In this document: positions 1-5,437 of the stretch, in pieces
Position numbering within the stretch: position 1 is the stretch's first letter
Layout of the letters: every line of letters starts with the position of its first letter
Assembly: GCA_014804185.1 (NCBI GenBank)
Contig: JAAVAG010000056.1
Span: 1-6,677 of the forward strand
From: Lachnospiraceae bacterium
Lineage (GTDB): Bacteria > Bacillota > Clostridia > Lachnospirales > Lachnospiraceae
Direction: 5' to 3'
DNA length: 6,677 nt
Translations under genes and position numbers: made by a program
The notes under the pieces: model-generated
The model's input: only the letters and a program-made list of their open reading frames with translations
Databases searched by the model: none
What the model was told of the DNA's origin: nothing

Positions 1-33
1 GATTTTTTCAAGTGTATAAAGCAATTTTTTGTA

Positions 34-243
34 CTAACGTGGAGTCCGGTTATTTTCAGCATCTCGTAAATTAAGAAATCGGATATCATCTAATACTTTC
101 AAATATCTACTGCTCACGCAGAATACATGAAATACATTTCCTGTTTTGTCATGTTTCCCACAACCGATAGGGAATACTCCCCTCTTAAATAACTGGTTAC
201 ATTCTTCAATATCATAGTTGTATGCATACTTTTTATTGCTCAT
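34..243 (-). CDS. Small hypothetical protein, 69 aa
   Basis: I do not recognise a named family. The start is placed at the ATG at 243 because a clear GGAGG lies nine bases upstream; the longer frame beginning at 324 has no ribosome binding site and is not preferred. The protein is soluble, with no membrane segment or signal peptide. It begins MSNKKYAYNYDIEECNQLF and has a central GCGKHDKTGNVFHVF stretch that looks like a small folded core with Gly/Cys turns, then a basic tail. The motif pattern recalls small accessory proteins common in Firmicute mobile elements, but I cannot give a function. It is followed by no visible terminator before the window edge. A hairpin-forming leader lies upstream at 311-339. 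Confidence 0.7.
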   Translation of the reverse strand: MSNKKYAYNYDIEECNQLFKRGVFPIGCGKHDKTGNVFHVFCVSSRYLKVLDDIRFLNLRDAENNRTPR

Positions 244-310
244 AAAAATAGACCTCCAACACTTAAAATAGTCATTAAAATAATATTTCTCTTTTTCTAC
301 TTCTCTTTTC

Positions 311-339
311 ATGTGACATCCCATTTCGGGACATCACAT
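311..339 (-). repeat. Imperfect inverted repeat, possible RNA hairpin in leader
   Basis: The arms ATGTGA..TCCC and GGGA..TCACAT surround a five-base centre. Read as minus-strand RNA, the two bases that break symmetry become U-G and G-U wobble pairs, giving a continuous 12-bp stem with a GAAAU loop. On the plus strand the same positions are C/A mismatches. No U-tract follows on the minus strand, so it is not a terminator for leftward transcripts. It lies about 70 bases upstream of the start at 243 and could be a structured leader or an operator. Confidence 0.5.
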
Positions 340-668
340 ATTTACATTTCTCCATTTGGTTCTCAGTCACTTCAAAAACTCCACAAAAATTTTCGTGCTT
401 AACTTGTTTATCCTATAAATCAAAATGCTGACTTTTTGCATGGTAAAGAGGACTTGGAAAAATTACCGAATCCTCTGATTATTTCTTTTTGGTATTCAGT
501 TTTCATATTTGGATATTTCACTGTCTAGATTTGGACAATAGAAACGGTTAATAGTTATCAGAATTTCTTGAATTTCTATATACAGTTTATTTTGCCTGCT
601 CTATAATGGCAATTATTTATTCTCAAGCGAATATTTGCTTCAGTATTTCACTCAACACCATTTTGCTA
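325..668. other. AT-rich intergenic region, 344 bp
   Basis: No protein-coding frame here has a ribosome binding site. The stretch is very AT-rich. It holds the outer part of the 311-339 inverted repeat, a possible rightward promoter at 579-607, and a short AAGC/GCTT palindrome at 625-640 just past the end of the 669-974 gene. I see no convincing leftward promoter for the gene ending at 34, although one would be expected here. Confidence 0.5.
579..607 (+). promoter_or_regulatory. Possible sigma-A promoter facing right (antisense to the 669-974 gene)
   Basis: A perfect TATAAT at 602-607 is preceded at 17-bp spacing by TATACA (four of six matches to TTGACA). A transcript from it would run into the 3' end of the minus-strand gene at 669-974. 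The only rightward frame after it lacks a ribosome binding site, so the product would be non-coding. The surroundings are AT-rich, so a chance match is quite possible. Confidence 0.25.
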
Positions 669-974
669 TCAATCATCTTCAATACTACTTTCAGTATAAA
701 TCAGAAAATCAACCGCTTTCTTGATCCTTGCCATCTCATTGCTATATATCCTATAGGCCGCATTCTTTGCAGACTCTACAGAATCATACTTCACAGGCTC
801 TAATCTCCTAATACCACCTTTGCCGAAAGAGTACAGATAATACTTATTTTCTTTGGATTCATGATTAATACGGAATTCTATTTTAATCCATCCGCATATA
901 CTTAATTCGCATGTACTACAGGCAATCACACCATCAGATGTAATGTCTTTCCATTCTAATTCTTTGAACTGCAT
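669..974 (-). CDS. Hypothetical protein, 101 aa
   Basis: I do not recognise the family. The start at 974 is supported by a purine-rich GGGGTAAG about seven bases upstream. The predicted protein is soluble and mixed alpha/beta. It has two cysteines as CSTC near residues 19-22 and another in the following strand, then alternating hydrophobic residues suggesting beta strands (WIKIEFRI, KYYLYSF). The C-terminal half is a long amphipathic helix with the sequence SVESAKNAAYRIYSNEMARI. No catalytic motif is visible. It follows the cysteine-rich 60-residue gene after an 89-bp gap containing an inverted repeat, so it may be transcribed separately or by readthrough. Confidence 0.65.
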   Translation of the reverse strand: MQFKELEWKDITSDGVIACSTCELSICGWIKIEFRINHESKENKYYLYSFGKGGIRRLEPVKYDSVESAKNAAYRIYSNEMARIKKAVDFLIYTESSIEDD

Positions 975-1007
975 AGATTCTTACCCCATTCTTTTTTGTA
1001 TAGAGAT

Positions 1008-1052
1008 CTGCTGCCATTAAATCCTGATACAATATTGCTTTACCGGCAGCAG
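1008..1052. repeat. 8-bp perfect inverted repeat in an intergenic gap
   Basis: CTGCTGCC at 1008-1015 is exactly complementary to GGCAGCAG at 1045-1052, separated by 29 bases. It fills most of the gap between the genes at 1064-1246 and 669-974. No T-run follows the stem, so it is a poor terminator candidate. It might be an mRNA processing or stability element or a protein binding site. Confidence 0.4.
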
Positions 1053-1063
1053 TCGTCTAAATG

Positions 1064-1246
1064 TTATCCCTTTACTTTTTGCGACGGACACCATTCAGGG
1101 ATTGTCTCTGGTGGATAATCCACACTTAATTTCCCCATTTCGTCAATTCTTTCTGCATGGTCACAATAATAAATCCTCTTGCCATAATCATACTCTTTCA
1201 TAAATTCGCATTCAGCACAATTTGGCGTTCTGTTTTTCTGGTTCAT
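1064..1246 (-). CDS. Small cysteine-rich (zinc-ribbon-like) protein, 60 aa
   Basis: The protein contains CAEC near residues 10-13, YYCDH near 26-30 and a C-terminal PPETIPEWCPS. This spacing of four cysteines suggests a small metal-binding (zinc ribbon or knuckle) fold. Short proteins with a CxxC, a YC and a terminal P-x-WCP are common in clostridial prophages and chromosomes, but no function is established that I can name. It starts six bases after the HU-like gene stops, and its binding site (GAGAGGA) lies inside the end of that gene, so it is probably co-translated with HU. No membrane segment is present. Confidence 0.7.
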   Translation of the reverse strand: MNQKNRTPNCAECEFMKEYDYGKRIYYCDHAERIDEMGKLSVDYPPETIPEWCPSQKVKG

Positions 1247-1252
1247 ATGTAC

Positions 1253-1549
1253 TTAATCCTCTCTTTCCATTTCTTCTATCTGGCTCGCCAGAGTATCACT
1301 TGCATAAAACTTCATCTTCCTGCGTTCCGGTACAATACATGCATCTCCACTCTGTGGATTTCTGCACTTTTTCTCTTTTGCCATTTTCATCTCAAATCTG
1401 CCAAATCCTGAAAACATCACTTTTTCATTTTCACTCATATATTCCATAAGCGTTTCAATGAATAAATCAAATCCTAATCTAGCGGCTTTCTTCGTAATAC
1501 CGCCATTTTCTGCCATTCTGTCTATAAATTCTTTCTTTAATACTGCCAT
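1253..1549 (-). CDS. HU/IHF-family DNA-binding protein, 98 aa
   Basis: This is a histone-like protein expected to act as a dimer that binds and bends DNA, either in nucleoid organisation or as an architectural factor for recombination. Visible family features are the N-terminal helical region (residues 1-40, with GITKKAA), the turn GFGRFE at residues 48-53, the arm motif RNPQSG at 63-68 that normally holds the DNA-intercalating proline, and the C-terminal KMKFYAS at 78-84. Length is slightly above the usual 90. The start has a GGGAGG site seven bases upstream. It sits 12 bases after the gp10-like gene in an apparent operon, so it is probably an element-encoded copy, not the host's main HU. 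Confidence 0.93.
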   Translation of the reverse strand: MAVLKKEFIDRMAENGGITKKAARLGFDLFIETLMEYMSENEKVMFSGFGRFEMKMAKEKKCRNPQSGDACIVPERRKMKFYASDTLASQIEEMERED

Positions 1550-1561
1550 GCATATTCCTCC

Positions 1562-1996
1562 CTAACTTACTGAAAATCCTTTACTCTTCAAATACTTTAT
1601 TGCCAGCTTCAGCAGACTGCCGTTATTGACAGTCTCATCCATGGTATCGTCCCATACATGGGGCTTATGATTTACTGTCAGATTGCCATGTTTTCCCTCG
1701 TTCGCCCATTTAGCCACCTGGTAGCCGGTTGCGCCTACATAATCATCCAGACTATCGTAGTCTATATATACGCTTGCTTTTACACCGCCTCTGTAGGGTT
1801 TTGCATCTACTTTTACCGCTGATCTCAGAAAATCCATTGTCCGCCGGTAGCTTGATGGAGTCCATCCTGTGTAATAATCCAACAGAAAATAATTTAAAGT
1901 CTCATACACATTCTCCGCCAGTTCATCTACCATTTTTATAAGTGTCGGCTGTAACGCCTTTTGCAGTTCATCCATGTTATTGATACGTCTTGCCAT
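1562..1996 (-). CDS. HK97 gp10-like phage protein, 144 aa
   Basis: The sequence resembles the HK97 gp10 family of phage head-tail connector proteins, which joins the capsid portal region to the tail. Supporting features are the length, the alpha-helical N-terminal half (LQKALQPTLIKMVDELAENV), the YTGWTPSSYRRTMDF segment near residues 42-56, the central GGVKASVYIDYDSLDDYV strand region, and the closing amphipathic helix. It starts in a TAATG overlap with the cold-shock gene, preceded by GGAG. No terminase, portal, capsid or tail genes accompany it here. It could be a leftover of a phage or a co-opted member of the fold, so the structural role is uncertain. Confidence 0.65.
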   Translation of the reverse strand: MARRINNMDELQKALQPTLIKMVDELAENVYETLNYFLLDYYTGWTPSSYRRTMDFLRSAVKVDAKPYRGGVKASVYIDYDSLDDYVGATGYQVAKWANEGKHGNLTVNHKPHVWDDTMDETVNNGSLLKLAIKYLKSKGFSVS

Positions 1997-2208
1997 TATC
2001 TGCTCCTTTCCGGTGTCTCAATCACCATTATGTTTTTTGCGTTGTAATCGCTCCTGTCGTTCTGGAATGGTTTAAAGTACACATAATACCCGGGCGCAAG
2101 GTATTCACCATTCTGATTGTTGTAGTGGACAAAATATGTGTTGCCGTCCGTTCCACGGATAAATCCGTAATTCCTTTTGCGAAAATATTGCGTTACCTTT
2201 CCATACAT
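1996..2208 (-). CDS. Cold-shock-domain (CspA-like) protein, 70 aa
   Basis: The protein is a single oligonucleotide-binding cold-shock domain, a five-strand barrel that binds single-stranded RNA or DNA. YGFIRG at residues 14-19 corresponds to the RNP1 motif (canonical KGFGFI), and YFVHY at 25-29 to RNP2 (canonical VFVHF). The opening GKVTQYF matches the family's first strand. Length matches the usual 65-70 residues, but sequence is divergent and tyrosine-rich, unlike housekeeping Csp proteins. The start has AAGGAG nine bases upstream. It is the first gene of the leftward cluster and overlaps the gp10-like gene by TAATG. I see no convincing promoter in front of it. Confidence 0.8.
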   Translation of the reverse strand: MYGKVTQYFRKRNYGFIRGTDGNTYFVHYNNQNGEYLAPGYYVYFKPFQNDRSDYNAKNIMVIETPERSR

Positions 2209-2460
2209 CTGTGTTCACTCCTTGGTTATTTCATTTTCGATATATTTGGATTGCCAATGAAATGTAGTTTTAAGTTGCCATAATAGATGGATGCTTGCTA
2301 TATTCATGTGATAAATTCAGGCATCAAAATAAGCCTCACAAGCGGCTGATAATCATTTAGATGTACAGCAGGCTGTGGGACTTATTTATGTGTCCAAATA
2401 TTCAATTACGATGTGCAGAACTTCTCCTTTCTGGGCAAACGATTAGCTTGTATCCGATAT

Positions 2461-2487
2461 GATTACCAGGTAATCAAAGGTAATCAA
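2461..2487. repeat. Tandem 10-bp repeat with inverted copy, possible integrase arm sites
   Basis: AGGTAATCAA occurs twice in perfect tandem at 2468-2477 and 2478-2487. Directly before it GATTACC at 2461-2467 is the inverse of GGTAATC, so three copies of the heptamer are packed into 27 bp. Short clustered repeats about 50-70 bp from a tRNA-type core are typical of arm-type binding sites of tyrosine integrases or of excisionase sites. The integrase itself is not in the window, so the assignment is inferred from position. Confidence 0.45.
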
Positions 2488-2536
2488 CATAAAATCCGAA
2501 AAATGCCGTATTTATGGGAAAAACTGGCACTGTGTC

Positions 2537-2561
2537 GAGGGTTCAAGTCCCCCTCTCGCTA
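2537..2561 (+). other. tRNA 3' fragment, candidate attachment site (att)
   Basis: The stretch reads as a T-stem and loop (GAGGG, TTCAAGT, CCCCC) followed by a seven-base acceptor strand TCTCGCT and discriminator A. The T-stem has one A/C mismatch. No matching 5' acceptor (AGCGAGA), D-arm or anticodon arm lies upstream, so this is not a functional tRNA. A bare tRNA 3' end followed by an intact terminator is what remains at the distal end of an element integrated into a tRNA gene. The parent tRNA may be a long-variable-arm type such as Leu or Ser, but this is a guess. Confidence 0.6.
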
Positions 2562-2575
2562 CTTTAAGAAATCTT

Positions 2576-2602
2576 AAAAACCTTGTATTTGCGAGGTTTT
2601 TT
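2576..2602 (+). terminator. Rho-independent terminator, probably bidirectional
   Basis: AAAAACCTTG pairs with CGAGGTTTTT across a six-base loop and is followed by further T residues. As rightward RNA the stem is ten pairs with one G-U wobble; as leftward RNA it loses that pair but still has an eight-pair stem and a T-run. It would end the former tRNA transcript from the left and the sigma-DUF262-HD operon from the right. Confidence 0.75.
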
Positions 2603-2654
2603 GAGGCTTTTATTTTTTGCGGTAAGCAGAAAGAAAAATCTCCGCCATTTGCAT

Positions 2655-3068
2655 TTACAGTAACCCGGCCAAAACTTTCAGATATTTGTTCTTCCGCTTA
2701 TTTGTCAAAGTATTTGTCTGCGCCAGGTGATCCTTTATATCCGCTATTTTCACCCAGTAAGCCTCCGGATACATCCGTGCGTTTTCTTTGATGTTTTTTA
2801 TATATTCTGCGTCGTCCGCGTCTATCGGCTCTGCGATGATCTCCAAGCATTTCCTGAAATGCGGATCTGCCACCTCCTCCCCCCGCATGCCATAACAGGT
2901 ATCTCCCAGCAGATCATGCATGATCCCCAGGGCAATACAGTTATCTTCTATGCTGTCGGGAATCATCTCATTGTCCGCCAGATAGGTGGCAACCCGCAGC
3001 GCATGATCGTATGTCACAGGGTCATAATATTCTTTTGCCATTTTTAATGCATAACCAATCAGACTCAT
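2655..3068 (-). CDS. Small HD-domain protein (putative phosphohydrolase), 137 aa
   Basis: The protein has the HD-superfamily metal-binding pattern: H22 (YDHALRVATYLAD), H51-D52 (ALGIMHDLLGD) and D110 (WVKIADIKDHL). HD proteins use one or two divalent metals to cleave phosphate esters, often of nucleotides. The VKIADxxDHL segment recalls the hydrolase half of RelA/SpoT-like enzymes and small phage or clostridial HD proteins, but the substrate cannot be read from sequence. The start at 3068 is chosen because AAAGGGGAG lies eight bases upstream; the ATG at 3095 has no binding site. It is the last gene of the leftward operon, 48 bases after the DUF262 gene, and is followed by the terminator at 2576-2602. 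Confidence 0.75.
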   Translation of the reverse strand: MSLIGYALKMAKEYYDPVTYDHALRVATYLADNEMIPDSIEDNCIALGIMHDLLGDTCYGMRGEEVADPHFRKCLEIIAEPIDADDAEYIKNIKENARMYPEAYWVKIADIKDHLAQTNTLTNKRKNKYLKVLAGLL

Positions 3069-3116
3069 CCGCTTATCTCCCCTTTCACAGGTCATTTGAA
3101 ACTATCTTGCTATCTC

Positions 3117-4550
3117 TTATGCGCTTCTTTTCTCCGCCTGACTATAGCGTTCAAAATCCGCTTTCATCTGTATAAAATTCTTCTTCTGATCCACCAGATA
3201 GGCGCGATTTTTTTCCGCATAATCTTTCATCCACTCGTCCAGATCTCTGTCGCACTGGTAGGACCAGGCCATCATCGCCAGCAGAGAGGGATGATTTTCC
3301 GGATCCAGCAGCCTGGATCCATACTTGATTGCGTTCAGCTGCAGCCTGTCCAGCGATTCTTCATATAGATCCATATCATCCCGCACGATTGCCGCATCCA
3401 GGCCAATGCAGTCCGCAACAAAGGATACGATGCCATCCTCCTCCGCGAGATTGCCGCTATCCTCCAGAAAAGCATCCATCAGCGACTCCAGATATTCCAC
3501 CTTTTTTATGACAAGGCTTCTGTCCTTGGTATGGCGGTCTGCATCGATCTCATCCCAGTCCTGCCCATTCACCTTCCGGAAACGCAGTTGCTTTACAAAG
3601 CTGTTTAAAAACTTGCCAAACTTATCATCCGGAAGCCCCATACGGGAAAACCTGTCAAAAAGTATCATCCAGACAAATAAATTTTTCGCTGTAAACAGCG
3701 CTGCGATATCTCTGTTTTCCAGTTTATCCGTGTAGGGAATCAGTCTGTTAAAATATGCTTCTATTCTCCTGAATTCATCTACGGACGAATTGTGATTCAG
3801 ATAATCGCACATATCCCTGGGACTCTTCTTCCAGTGTTCAAAATGACTGACAGCCATCACACTTTCCGAGATCACGCGTTCCCACACTCCTTTTTTCTTT
3901 TCATTCTCACTCAAAAATGTGCAGTCCATTAAAAACCTGCTGCTGTCCTTGATCCGCTTTATCTCATCCGCGAATTTTCCCACGTATGTGAGGGATTTCT
4001 GTGAGACATTCATCCCGACATGATTGTTATAGAGCAGAACCAGTTCCGAGGTTTCCTCCGTGGTGCAATCCTGATAGATAATCGTAGTAAGCGGGCATCC
4101 GTCAAACTTGCTCCTCAATTCCTGGGGCATTTCCTCATATGTCCTGTTTCTGATATCATATTTCTCCATCTCATACTGAATATTTCCATATTCGTCTCTC
4201 ACACAGTCCCCCTTTTCGTCGGTAATCTTCTTTTTATAGGGAATCATGTAGCTTCTTATATTGTTTGTGATACGATATCCGCCATATTTGAACTGGTAGA
4301 GAGCCTCCGTCCTCTGACCTCCATCCACCACAAAGGTCTGTTTTGTTCCGTTCTCCCTCTTCTCTTCCGCGAGAATCAGATTTGGAATATAGATCTTTCT
4401 TGACAGAGCGCTGTAGATCAGCGCATTCATCATTTCCTTATTCCAGCAGAAACTCCTCTGCACCGCCTGATCCGTTTTGATATCCTCGCAGTTTACGCCA
4501 TCCAGATACTGCCCTACGCTTAAAGGCTCGATTCTGTACTCATCCAGCAT
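3117..4550 (-). CDS. DUF262 domain protein (GmrSD N-terminal / ParB-like), 477 aa
   Basis: The N-terminal part has the DUF262 signature: Q31-R32 followed by FCW at 34-36, IPNLILAE at 55-62 and DGGQR at 76-80. This ParB/sulfiredoxin-like fold binds or hydrolyses nucleotides and occurs in GmrS of the type IV restriction enzyme GmrSD and in other phage-defence proteins. Residues after about 130 are largely helical. No DUF1524 (His-Me/HNH) nuclease motif is visible, so it does not look like a complete GmrSD enzyme. The start at 4550 has a strong GGAGGGG six bases upstream; an in-frame ATG at 4583 would overlap the sigma gene and lacks such a site. Only two bases separate it from the sigma gene stop, so the two are co-translated. 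Confidence 0.85.
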   Translation of the reverse strand: MLDEYRIEPLSVGQYLDGVNCEDIKTDQAVQRSFCWNKEMMNALIYSALSRKIYIPNLILAEEKRENGTKQTFVVDGGQRTEALYQFKYGGYRITNNIRSYMIPYKKKITDEKGDCVRDEYGNIQYEMEKYDIRNRTYEEMPQELRSKFDGCPLTTIIYQDCTTEETSELVLLYNNHVGMNVSQKSLTYVGKFADEIKRIKDSSRFLMDCTFLSENEKKKGVWERVISESVMAVSHFEHWKKSPRDMCDYLNHNSSVDEFRRIEAYFNRLIPYTDKLENRDIAALFTAKNLFVWMILFDRFSRMGLPDDKFGKFLNSFVKQLRFRKVNGQDWDEIDADRHTKDRSLVIKKVEYLESLMDAFLEDSGNLAEEDGIVSFVADCIGLDAAIVRDDMDLYEESLDRLQLNAIKYGSRLLDPENHPSLLAMMAWSYQCDRDLDEWMKDYAEKNRAYLVDQKKNFIQMKADFERYSQAEKRSA

Positions 4551-4552
4551 TG

Positions 4553-5197
4553 CTATCCCCTCCTCATCAATCCTGTGATACACTTTGTATTTCTATATGA
4601 TCTGATCGCCGCAATGCAGTCGCTGTATAAAGCGCTGTCAATCTGCAGCATTCTCTTTATTTCTTCCTGTGAATGCCCATCCGCAGTCAGTTCCAGAACA
4701 TTGATCTGCATTTTGGACAGTCTGCTCAGATACGCCTGCATTTCAGGAGAATACTCCTCCCTCTCCGCTTTCATAATCCATGCTTCCATATCAAAATCAG
4801 ACGGTAATATATCGCCTATGGTCAGACCGTCCTCCTCCCCAATGGGCGCATCTATTGAGACATCGGCAATGTATTCCTTTCTTTTTACCCTGTTTCCTTT
4901 CCCGTCCTCCGCCTCTTTTTCTACCACAACCCGTCTTTTTGCCCTGTTCCTGTCCGTCATCTCTTTCCGAACGGAAAACCTGATCACACCGCAGGCATAC
5001 TCAAAAAAGGATTTTCCGGTTGACGGATCATATTTTTCCCTCGCCAGATTCAGCTCGTATCCTGCCCGTGAATAGAAATCATCATAATCCTTTGGTGATA
5101 AACCGCCAAATCCTGACATTTCCCTGTCGCATATCTGTCTCAGTTTCCTCTGGTCATTCGCATAAAATTCGTTGATTGTAGTTTCGATCTGATTCAT
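4553..5197 (-). CDS. Sigma-70-family RNA polymerase sigma factor, 214 aa
   Basis: The protein should direct host RNA polymerase to a specific promoter set. Residues 33-85 resemble sigma region 2: LSPKDYDDFYSRAGYELN, then YDPSTGKSFFEYA, then an Arg/Lys-rich segment ending in TDRNRAKR. The linker at about 105-135 has the typical SIDAPIGEEDGLTIGDILPSD. Residues about 161-200 (KMQINVLELTADGHSQEEIKR) form a region 4-like helix-turn-helix. The start at 5197 is chosen because longer in-frame starts would lie upstream of the strong promoter at 5285-5313. The ribosome binding site is poor, which suggests low or controlled translation. It is the first gene of the leftward operon and has a leader of about 80 bases. 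It could be a distant or element-specific factor. Confidence 0.82.
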   Translation of the reverse strand: MNQIETTINEFYANDQRKLRQICDREMSGFGGLSPKDYDDFYSRAGYELNLAREKYDPSTGKSFFEYACGVIRFSVRKEMTDRNRAKRRVVVEKEAEDGKGNRVKRKEYIADVSIDAPIGEEDGLTIGDILPSDFDMEAWIMKAEREEYSPEMQAYLSRLSKMQINVLELTADGHSQEEIKRMLQIDSALYSDCIAAIRSYRNTKCITGLMRRG

Positions 5198-5284
5198 TCC
5201 GTGTTTCCGTTTCTTTCCCCTGTTATCCGTCCTGACATTTCCATTTCCGGACCATTCTTCTTTTTGTTCTGCTTTGTAAGCAAT

Positions 5285-5313
5285 AGTATAGAACAAACGT
5301 TCTGTTTTGTCAA
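5285..5313 (-). promoter_or_regulatory. Sigma-A promoter of the sigma-DUF262-HD operon
   Basis: On the minus strand TTGACA (5308-5313) and TATACT (5285-5290) are separated by exactly 17 bases. This is a perfect -35 and a five-of-six -10 hexamer. Transcription would begin near 5278, giving a leader of about 80 bases to the sigma start at 5197. The LexA-like box at 5290-5303 lies inside the spacer. Confidence 0.8.
5290..5303. promoter_or_regulatory. LexA (DinR)-like SOS box 1
   Basis: AGAACAAACGTTCT has the perfect GAAC-N4-GTTC core and fits the Gram-positive LexA consensus CGAACRNRYGTTYG at 12 of 14 positions; only the two outermost bases differ. Its place between -35 and -10 would let a bound repressor block polymerase, so the sigma operon should be released on DNA damage. 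Confidence 0.7.
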
Positions 5314-5364
5314 CAGGTAATTTGCAGTAAAAACACTCCACCAGTCGCATTCGTATTTTTCGTT

Positions 5365-5392
5365 TTTTCAAAAACAAATATAGAAATATAGA
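5365..5392 (+). promoter_or_regulatory. Weak putative promoter of the rightward operon
   Basis: TTTTCA (5365-5370) and TATAGA (5387-5392) are separated by 16 bases; each matches the sigma-A consensus at four of six positions. The region is AT-rich, so the exact hexamers are uncertain, but a rightward promoter must lie near here. Transcription would start close to the LexA-like box at 5395-5408. Confidence 0.4.
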
Positions 5393-5394
5393 GT

Positions 5395-5408
5395 AGAACA
5401 TATTTTCG
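5395..5408. promoter_or_regulatory. LexA (DinR)-like SOS box 2
   Basis: AGAACATATTTTCG matches the consensus CGAACATATGTTCG at 12 of 14 positions; one half-site has T in place of G. It is weaker in symmetry than box 1. It sits just after the putative -10 of the rightward promoter, where a bound LexA would cover the transcription start. Confidence 0.55.
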
Positions 5409-5437
5409 ATCTCAAAAAAGGAGGAAACACAATTCAC

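Larger units (their letters stand above)
2209..2654. other. Intergenic junction region, 446 bp
   Basis: No gene is supported here. From left to right it holds the leader of the cold-shock operon (no clear promoter; a TATTAT on the minus strand is the best -10-like match), the GGTAATC repeat cluster at 2461-2487, the tRNA 3' remnant at 2537-2561, a TTTAAG/CTTAAA palindrome at 2563-2578, and a hairpin terminator at 2576-2602. The two flanks differ in base composition, being AT-rich to the left and richer in GC to the right, which fits an insertion boundary. Confidence 0.6.
5198..5437. promoter_or_regulatory. Divergent control region between the sigma and polymerase operons
   Basis: This 240-bp region drives transcription both ways. 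It holds a near-consensus leftward promoter (5285-5313) with a LexA-like box in its spacer, and a weaker rightward promoter (5365-5392) followed by a second LexA-like box. The box centres are 105 bp apart, close to ten helical turns, so both could lie on the same face of the DNA. The leftward leader up to the sigma start has no gene of its own. Confidence 0.65.

Noticed and set aside
606..803. Plus-strand frame of 65 residues
   Set aside because: No ribosome binding site; it overlaps the better supported minus-strand gene at 669-974. Its ATG lies inside the TATAAT-like sequence.
2461..2487. CRISPR array
   Set aside because: The repeats are only 10 bp, adjoin without spacers, and occur just twice plus one inverted half.
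2461..2561. Complete tRNA gene ending at 2561
   Set aside because: No 5' acceptor strand, D-arm or anticodon arm can be fitted upstream, and the T-stem carries a mismatch.
3325..3735. Plus-strand serine-rich frame of 136 residues
   Set aside because: It mirrors the DUF262 gene; the serine-rich composition is typical of an antisense shadow.
4575..5075. Plus-strand frame of 166 residues
   Set aside because: It is the antisense of the sigma gene, with no binding site and no recognisable domain.
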